Origin: Bacteroidales bacterium
GTDB taxonomy: Bacteria > Bacteroidota > Bacteroidia > Bacteroidales > Muribaculaceae
Direction: 5' to 3'
DNA length: 6,604 nucleotides
Assembly: GCA_004554255.1 (NCBI GenBank)
Contig: SFNC01000105.1
Location: 1 to 6,604 of the forward strand
Shown here: positions 1 through 5,008 of the stretch, one piece after another
Layout: every line of letters begins with the position of its first letter
Position numbering within the stretch: position 1 is the stretch's first letter
The notes under the pieces: generated by a model
Databases searched by the model: none
Told to the model about the DNA's origin: nothing
Seen by the model: only the letters and a program-made list of their open reading frames with translations
Translations under genes and position numbers: made by a program

Positions 1-12
1 CTTCCGGCCATC

Positions 13-69
13 TTTAGTCTTTTGGTTCAGTCACATAGCCCGCTATGCTCCTTCACCTGCAAGACTAAA
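13..69. repeat. Nested inverted repeat with potential stem-loop structure
   Basis: TTTAGTCTT at 13-21 is perfectly complementary to AAGACTAAA at 61-69, giving a 9-bp outer stem. Inside it GGT (24-26) can pair with ACC (55-57), and at the centre CATAG (34-38) pairs with CTATG (43-47) around a CCCG tetraloop. The three co-centred helices suggest a folded RNA or a structured DNA element rather than chance. No T-run follows on either strand, so it does not look like a simple intrinsic terminator. It may be the tail of an upstream transcript, a leader RNA of the cluster, or a dispersed repeat; the sequence alone does not decide which. Confidence 0.5.
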
Positions 70-110
70 TCTGACCGAAATCTGCGACCCCTGCGTTAAT
101 AAATATTGTG

Positions 111-120
111 GAACGGGTTC
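111..120. repeat. Short inverted repeat GAAC-GG-GTTC
   Basis: GAAC at 111-114 and GTTC at 117-120 are inverted around GG, immediately before the -7-like TAAATTTA at 121-128. The position would suit a small operator overlapping a promoter, but a 4-bp arm length is easily met by chance. Reported as a weak observation only. Confidence 0.2.
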
Positions 121-149
121 TAAATTTAATTTCTAACGATACACATATT

Positions 150-161
150 TACATATATGTA
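150..161. repeat. 12-bp perfect palindrome across the HAD start codon
   Basis: TACATATATGTA reads identically on both strands and contains the ATG at 157-159. It could be a weak binding site or simply the result of an alternating AT-rich leader; a stem with so few GC pairs would be unstable as RNA. No function is claimed. Confidence 0.3.
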
Positions 162-1020
162 TACAACACCCGATTATTTCACCCCCAAGTCCAAAGAAGA
201 GCTCATGCAGGCTCTCGCCCGCGTGAAACATGTGGCTCTTGACATGGACGGAACCATATATATGGGCTCTACCCTGTTCCCGTTCACCAAGGATTTCCTT
301 GCCAAACTGAAAGCCAACGGAATAGGATACTCATTCCTCACCAACAACCCCACCAAGTCGCAGGCCGATTACCTCAAGAAACTGGAGAAACTCGGCATTG
401 AGGCTACCGAGGAGGAGATGTACACCTCGGCAATCGCAACCATTGAATACCTAAAGGCAAAAATGCCCGAGGCTAAAAGGCTGTTCGCTCTCGGAACTCC
501 CAGCATGATCAAGGAATTTGAGGAGGCCGGTTTCGAGATGTGCGCCGTTGACGCGCAGGACCGTCCCGACGTTCTGGTTGTGGCTTTTGACACCACTCTG
601 GAGTATCCACGCCTCTGCCACGCCGCATACTGGGCACAGCAGGGCATTCCCTACATCGCCACCAACCCCGACAGGGTCTGCCCCACAGACCAGCCTACTG
701 TCCTCGTGGACTGTGGCTCGCTGTGCAAGTGCATAGAGCACGCCACCGGACGCACCCCGGATATTGTTATCGGCAAGCCTAACCCCGACATGCTGTCCGG
801 AATAATGTTCCGCTACGGGCTGAAGCCCGAAGAAGTGGCAATGTGCGGCGACCGCATCTACACCGATGTCGCCACCGCACAGAACGCCGGAGGCGTGGGA
901 ATCCTTGTTCTGTCTGGCGAGACTACCAAGGAGACCGCGCTTAACAACGACCCCATGCCCGATGTAACATGCCGCGACATCAGCGTTCTCGGCGACCTGA
1001 TGGTCGAGGCACGTAAATAA
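157..1020 (+). CDS. HAD-superfamily phosphatase, NagD-like (subfamily IIA)
   Basis: Predicted cytoplasmic Mg-dependent phosphatase of 287 residues. All four HAD motifs are visible: motif I DMDGT with nucleophile D29 and general acid/base D31, motif II LTNN with T62, motif III lysine K207 in GKPNPD, and motif IV CGDRIYTD with D232 and D237. The ATNPD segment at 168-172, between motifs II and III, is typical of the C2a-capped NagD family. That family includes NagD itself, p-nitrophenyl phosphatases and AraL of the Bacillus subtilis arabinose operon, and its members often dephosphorylate sugar phosphates or nucleotides promiscuously. The physiological substrate cannot be read from sequence. There is no signal peptide or membrane segment. 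The ATG at 157 follows an AT-rich leader without a clear Shine-Dalgarno, and motif I lies at a normal distance from it. The gene ends 6 bp before the alpha-galactosidase start, so the two are probably co-transcribed. A small cysteine group (C186, C190, C192) is present in the cap-to-core region. Family assignment is firm; substrate is unknown. Confidence 0.92.
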   Translation: MYTTPDYFTPKSKEELMQALARVKHVALDMDGTIYMGSTLFPFTKDFLAKLKANGIGYSFLTNNPTKSQADYLKKLEKLGIEATEEEMYTSAIATIEYLKAKMPEAKRLFALGTPSMIKEFEEAGFEMCAVDAQDRPDVLVVAFDTTLEYPRLCHAAYWAQQGIPYIATNPDRVCPTDQPTVLVDCGSLCKCIEHATGRTPDIVIGKPNPDMLSGIMFRYGLKPEEVAMCGDRIYTDVATAQNAGGVGILVLSGETTKETALNNDPMPDVTCRDISVLGDLMVEARK

Positions 1021-1026
1021 CACTAT

Positions 1027-3240
1027 ATGAAAGCCTTAAATCTTATTGCAGCATTTGTGCTGTGCACACTCCCGGCGTTTGCCGAGAGTGTGCACATCGC
1101 CACACCAAATACGTCAATGGTACTTGACGCAACACGCGGAAAGCACCTGAAAAACATCTATTACGGCTCTCGGCTGGACGATGCTCTGGCCTCCGATGTC
1201 AAGGCCCTTAAATCAAGCGGGCTGTCGGCTATGGAGGCTTATCCGCAATACGGCCTCATGAATAACCGCGAGGCGGCTATAGGCGTGATTCACGCCGACG
1301 GCAGCATGACGCTGGACATGATTGTTGACGCAGTAAAGGAGTCAACAGACAAAAAAACCGGCGCCAAAACAGTTACCGTCACGCTCAAAGACTCGTATTA
1401 CCCCTTCACTGTCGACGTTAATTATCGCACTTATCCGGCTCTGGATGTGATAGAGACCTGGACAGCCATCACAAACGGCGAGAAGGAGACTGTGCGTCTG
1501 CAGCAGTTCGATTCGGGCTACCTTCCCGTAAGACGCGGCGACGTATGGCTGTCGCACCTGTATGGCGCTCAGCTTAACGAGGGACACCTTACCCACGAGC
1601 CCCTGACACCCGGCATGAAAGTCATCGTCAACCGCGACGGCATCCGCAACTCGCACACCGCCCATAGCGAGATTATGCTCAGTCTCGACGGCAAGCCCCG
1701 CGAAACCGAGGGCCGTGTGATAGGCGCCGCGCTGTGCTACTCGGGCAACTACAAACTACGCATTGACACCGACCAGCATGCCTGGCACCACGTATTTGCC
1801 GGCATAGACCCCGATAATTCGGAATATATTCTCAGCCCCGGAGAGACTTTCGTGACGCCCGAGCTGGCACTGACGTACTCCACGGAAGGTACCGGCGGAG
1901 CATCGCGAAACTACCACCGCTGGGCACGCAACCATAAGTTCGCGCACGCAGATGTGCCACGTAAAGTGCTGCTGAACAGCTGGGAAGGCGTTTACTTCAA
2001 CATTGACGAGGATGGCATGACCCGCATGATTAAGGACATGGCTGACCTCGGCGGCGAGCTATTCGTTATGGACGACGGATGGTTCGGCGACAAATATCCG
2101 CGCAATAACTCCAAAGGATCCCTCGGCGACTGGGTGGTGGACACCCGTAAGCTCCCCCACGGAATACAGGGACTGATTGACACCGCAAAGGCCAACGGCA
2201 TTGAATTCGGTATCTGGATTGAGCCGGAGATGACAAACGTACAGAGCGAACTGTACGAAAAACATCCCGACTGGGTGCTGAAACCGCTGAATCACAAGAC
2301 AGTATATGGCCGCGGCGGCGGGCAGATGATTCTGGACCTGGCCAACCCCGAGGTGCAGGAGCACGTCTTCACAATCGTGGACACTCTGCTCACCAAATAC
2401 CCCGGCATAGACTACATAAAGTGGGATGCCAATATGGCCGTACGCAATCACGGGTCGCAATATCTGGCTCCCGACCGCCAAAGCCACCTTTACATTGAGT
2501 ACCACAAGGGTCTGCGCAAGGTGCTGGAGCGCATCCGTGCCAAATATCCCGATGTCACAATTCAGAACTGCGCCTCGGGCGGAGGTCGTGCCAACTACGG
2601 CCTGATGCCGTATTTCGACGAGTTCTGGGTAAGCGACAATACCGACGCCAAACAGCGTGTATGGCTGCAGTGGGGCGACAGTTACTTTTTCCCGCCCACA
2701 CTCATGGCAAGCCATATAAGCGCGTCGCCCGACCATCACAGTTACCGTTTCGCTCCGATGAAATACCGCATTGACGTTGCCATGAGCGGACGTCTCGGCG
2801 TGGAAATGCAGCCCGTGCAGATGACTCCCGAGGAGCGCAAGATGGTGCGTAACGCCATCGCCGAATACAAGCAGTATGTGCGCCCGGTACTTATTGATGG
2901 CGACATTTACCGTCTGCTCGCGCCAGAAGAGGGCCACAACGCGGCTTCACTTATGTACGTGACTCCGCAGAAGGACCGCGCCGTATTCTACTGGTGGAAA
3001 CTGGAACAGTACCAGAACCAGCACGCGCCACGCGTGCGCATGGCCGGTCTGGACCCCAAACGCAAATATGTGATTCGCGAGCTTAACCGCATAGACTCCA
3101 AACCGCTGTCCTTCGAGGGTAAGGCTTTCTCCGGAAAATTCCTGATGGACAACGGACTGGAAATACCATATGGCTACAACGTCCCTAAGGACGACCGCAA
3201 CGACTTCGGCTCCAGAGTATTATACCTGGAGGCACAATAA
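1027..3240 (+). CDS. Exported GH36 alpha-galactosidase
   Basis: Hydrolyses terminal alpha-linked galactose from oligosaccharides such as melibiose or raffinose-type sugars, by the retaining mechanism of glycoside hydrolase family 36. The 737-residue length fits the family. Residues 1-19 form a type I signal peptide with likely cleavage at AFA|ES; the only nearby cysteine (C13) is inside the hydrophobic core, so it is not a lipoprotein and is probably periplasmic. An N-terminal beta-sandwich (about 22-300) is followed by the TIM barrel, opening with LLNSWE (315-320), then MDDGWF (348-353), IEPEM (398-402), KWD with predicted nucleophile D467, CASGGGR (515-521) and WVSDNTD with predicted acid/base D537. 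A C-terminal beta domain (about 655-737) completes the fold. All catalytic positions are intact. The start at 1027 is chosen because it gives a complete signal peptide 6 bp after the HAD stop. A strong hairpin lies within codons 11-25. The natural substrate (raffinose family, galactomannan side chains, host or bacterial glycan) cannot be told from sequence. Confidence 0.95.
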   Translation: MKALNLIAAFVLCTLPAFAESVHIATPNTSMVLDATRGKHLKNIYYGSRLDDALASDVKALKSSGLSAMEAYPQYGLMNNREAAIGVIHADGSMTLDMIVDAVKESTDKKTGAKTVTVTLKDSYYPFTVDVNYRTYPALDVIETWTAITNGEKETVRLQQFDSGYLPVRRGDVWLSHLYGAQLNEGHLTHEPLTPGMKVIVNRDGIRNSHTAHSEIMLSLDGKPRETEGRVIGAALCYSGNYKLRIDTDQHAWHHVFAGIDPDNSEYILSPGETFVTPELALTYSTEGTGGASRNYHRWARNHKFAHADVPRKVLLNSWEGVYFNIDEDGMTRMIKDMADLGGELFVMDDGWFGDKYPRNNSKGSLGDWVVDTRKLPHGIQGLIDTAKANGIEFGIWIEPEMTNVQSELYEKHPDWVLKPLNHKTVYGRGGGQMILDLANPEVQEHVFTIVDTLLTKYPGIDYIKWDANMAVRNHGSQYLAPDRQSHLYIEYHKGLRKVLERIRAKYPDVTIQNCASGGGRANYGLMPYFDEFWVSDNTDAKQRVWLQWGDSYFFPPTLMASHISASPDHHSYRFAPMKYRIDVAMSGRLGVEMQPVQMTPEERKMVRNAIAEYKQYVRPVLIDGDIYRLLAPEEGHNAASLMYVTPQKDRAVFYWWKLEQYQNQHAPRVRMAGLDPKRKYVIRELNRIDSKPLSFEGKAFSGKFLMDNGLEIPYGYNVPKDDRNDFGSRVLYLEAQ
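1057..1100 (+). promoter_or_regulatory. Strong intragenic hairpin in alpha-galactosidase signal-peptide codons
   Basis: TGTGCACACT at 1061-1070 is perfectly complementary to AGTGTGCACA at 1087-1096. The helix continues inward with C1071-G1086, one C/A mismatch, then CGGC (1073-1076) with GCCG (1081-1084) closed by a GTTT tetraloop. Outward, after one mismatch, G1059-C1098, T1058-G1099 and G1057-C1100 can add three more pairs. Each arm also contains the self-palindrome TGTGCACA. The structure starts 30 nt after the start codon of the second gene, close to the HAD/GH36 junction. Possible roles are setting translation level, acting as an mRNA processing or stability site that separates HAD expression from the exported enzymes, or slowing elongation during signal-peptide synthesis. 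The complementarity is seen directly; any function is inference. Confidence 0.55.
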
Positions 3241-3256
3241 TTCCCCGACCAATCTT

Positions 3257-5008
3257 ATGAAAAAAATAGCAATAGCAGCAGCTTGCCTGCTTGGCATGGC
3301 CTCATTGGCAAATGCCCACAAAACAAGCCCCGAATGGATTAAAAATGCCGTGATTTACGACATTTATCCCAGCTCGTTCATGGACTCCGACGGCAATGGT
3401 ATCGGTGACCTACAGGGTATTATCTCACGCCTTGACTATGTTAAGAGCCTCGGCGTGGACGCAATCTGGATGAATCCCATTTATAAATCGGGATGGTTCG
3501 ACGGCGGATATGACATTATTGACTATTACACCGTAGACCCGCGCTTCGGCCAAAACAAGGATGTGCGCCGCCTCGTGGAGGAAGCCCACAAACGTGGTAT
3601 AAAAGTGCTTCTGGACCTTGTGCCCGGACATACTTCCGACAAGGCCGAGTGGTTCAGACGTGCGGCCACCGAGGGCCCGGACGGAAGATATGCCGACTAT
3701 TATATCTGGACCGACGAGCTCACCAAGAAAGATAGCGCCGACCTTGCCGCGCGCATGAAGGCTCCCGACCCCGCCACTTCCAAGAAAGGCATCTGGGTCC
3801 CCACCGCCGATGCGGTTCCTCAGCTGCCGCAAGGCGCCGGGTACACAGCGAAATACTTCCAAAAAAACTATTATCCCTGCCAGCCGGCGCTGAACTTCGG
3901 ATACGCCAAACCGGACCCCAAAAAGACCTGGCAACAGCCCACTGACGCCCCCGGACCGAAGGCTACACGCCGCGAGCTGCGGAACATCATGTCCTACTGG
4001 TTCGACTATGCCGGCGTGGACGGTTTCCGTGTGGACCTGGCCGGAACTCTTGTCAAGAATGACAAGGACGGAAAGGCCACTGCCGCCCTGTGGACCGAGA
4101 TGCGCGAGTTTATAGACCGCGAATATCCCGGCAAGGTGCTGCTCTCCGAATGGGGCAAACCGCAGATTGCCATTCCTGCCGGTTTCGACATGGACTTCCC
4201 CCTCGTGCATGAGTTCAAGGGCTATCGCGACCTTATGACCGGTGCCGGAAACAGCAAACGAGTGGGCGACAACGCTTACTTTGCAAAAGCCGGAAAAGGT
4301 ATTATCAAGAACTTCGTGAAGGAATATAACGAAAAATATCAGGCATCACGTCCTTACGGTTATATCTCCTTCTTCAGCTCCAACCACGACGTTAACCGCG
4401 TGAACTCGGAAAGCCGAGACACCCCTGACCAGCACAAGGTCTTCATGACCTTCCTGCTCACCATGCCCGGTGTCCCGTTCATCCACTATGGCGACGAGAT
4501 AAGCATGCGCAATGTGCGCGGACTGCCCAGCGTGGAAGGCTCACGCGAGGAGCGTTCGGGCGCACGCACCCCCATGCAGTGGGACAATACCCCGTCGGTG
4601 GGTTTCTCTACTGCCGCACCCGAAAAGCTGTACCTGCCCACGTTTACCGATGGCGGCAAACTCACCGTAGAGGCTCAGGACAAGGACCCGAATTCCACAC
4701 TGAACTATGTACGTCAGCTCATCGCCCTGCGCCACACCGAACCCGGCCTCAGCAATGCCGGCGACTGGCAGCTGATAAGCGACCCCGAGCTCCCCTATCC
4801 CATGGTATACTGCCGCACCACAGACAATGGCGACACCTACGTTATCGCCCTCAACCCCGCCGGCCGTAAGGTTCAGGCTCAGGTTCCCGTTCTGGGCAAA
4901 CTGAATCTCCTGCTCGGGGTTGGCAAACCCTCGGCAAAAGTCAAAAACGGCACAGCCACACTTTCTATGCCGGGTGTTACTTCTGCTATTTATAAAGTAG
5001 AAAAATGA
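3257..5008 (+). CDS. Exported GH13 alpha-glucosidase / alpha-amylase-family enzyme
   Basis: A 583-residue retaining alpha-glycosidase of the oligo-1,6-glucosidase-like branch of GH13, expected to release glucose from alpha-glucosides. The start at 3257, 16 bp after the GH36 stop, gives a type I signal peptide (cleavage about ANA|HK at 20/21) without a lipobox, so the enzyme is probably periplasmic. A calcium-binding-type loop DSDGNGIGD is at 43-51. Conserved region I is DLVPGHTSD (120-128), with glycine where most relatives have the asparagine of NH. Region V is QPALN (209-213), close to the QPDLN signature of oligo-1,6-glucosidases. Region II GFRVDLAG contains nucleophile D260, region III SEWG contains acid/base E298, and region IV NHD contains D378. 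An ARTPMQWDN segment further on is also typical of the branch. Domain B lies between regions I and V and a beta-rich domain C occupies about 490-583. The catalytic triad is intact; linkage preference, and whether it hydrolyses or transglycosylates, are uncertain. Its stop overlaps the next start codon. Confidence 0.93.
   Translation: MKKIAIAAACLLGMASLANAHKTSPEWIKNAVIYDIYPSSFMDSDGNGIGDLQGIISRLDYVKSLGVDAIWMNPIYKSGWFDGGYDIIDYYTVDPRFGQNKDVRRLVEEAHKRGIKVLLDLVPGHTSDKAEWFRRAATEGPDGRYADYYIWTDELTKKDSADLAARMKAPDPATSKKGIWVPTADAVPQLPQGAGYTAKYFQKNYYPCQPALNFGYAKPDPKKTWQQPTDAPGPKATRRELRNIMSYWFDYAGVDGFRVDLAGTLVKNDKDGKATAALWTEMREFIDREYPGKVLLSEWGKPQIAIPAGFDMDFPLVHEFKGYRDLMTGAGNSKRVGDNAYFAKAGKGIIKNFVKEYNEKYQASRPYGYISFFSSNHDVNRVNSESRDTPDQHKVFMTFLLTMPGVPFIHYGDEISMRNVRGLPSVEGSREERSGARTPMQWDNTPSVGFSTAAPEKLYLPTFTDGGKLTVEAQDKDPNSTLNYVRQLIALRHTEPGLSNAGDWQLISDPELPYPMVYCRTTDNGDTYVIALNPAGRKVQAQVPVLGKLNLLLGVGKPSAKVKNGTATLSMPGVTSAIYKVEK

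Larger units (their letters stand above)
1..156. other. Non-coding leader region upstream of the four-gene cluster
   Basis: No convincing reading frame covers this stretch on either strand. The first half (about 1-95) is of mixed composition and holds a nested inverted repeat, listed separately. The second half (about 96-156) is strongly AT-rich, as is usual just before Bacteroidetes genes, which rely on unstructured AT-rich leaders more than on Shine-Dalgarno pairing. TAAATTTA at 121-128 resembles the Bacteroidetes -7 element TAnnTTTG in seven of eight positions, but no good -33 TTTG lies 19-21 bp upstream, so a promoter here is only a guess. GAAC-GG-GTTC (111-120) sits directly before it and could be a small operator. 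AAATCTG is repeated at 67-73 and 78-84. The promoter of the cluster is expected in this region or further upstream. Confidence 0.5.

Noticed and set aside
27..95. Short minus-strand reading frame ending at a TGA (29-27) within the nested repeat
   Set aside because: No ATG start, a stop just upstream at about 97-99, and only about 20 codons; it cannot be supported as a gene from this window.
451..1023. Minus-strand open frame opposite the HAD gene
   Set aside because: Overlaps HAD motifs III and IV on the other strand and shows no credible domain.
1063..1065. C13 of the GH36 signal peptide as a possible lipoprotein cysteine
   Set aside because: It is in the hydrophobic core with leucine/threonine after it and no lipobox spacing; AFA|ES further on is a better type I cleavage site.
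2059..2937. Long minus-strand open frame (292 codons) opposite the alpha-galactosidase gene
   Set aside because: Its His/Val-rich translation has no recognisable domain and it lies fully opposite well-conserved GH36 catalytic motifs; this is the usual antisense shadow of a GC-rich gene.
3021..3037. GCACGCG-CCA-CGCGTGC inverted repeat near the 3' end of the GH36 gene
   Set aside because: A 7-bp GC-rich stem with a 3-nt loop inside coding sequence, far from a gene boundary and without a T-run; not distinguishable from chance at this GC content.
3170..3256. Upstream in-frame ATG that would extend the GH13 protein by 29 residues
   Set aside because: It lies inside the GH36 coding region and would bury a clear signal peptide; the ATG at 3257 gives a normal exported N-terminus and operon spacing.
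3241..3256. Possible terminator or promoter between GH36 and GH13
   Set aside because: The 16-bp gap contains no hairpin, T-tract or promoter-like element.
3425..4210. Minus-strand open frame (261 codons) opposite the GH13 gene
   Set aside because: Entirely antisense to GH13 regions I, V and II, with no motif of its own.
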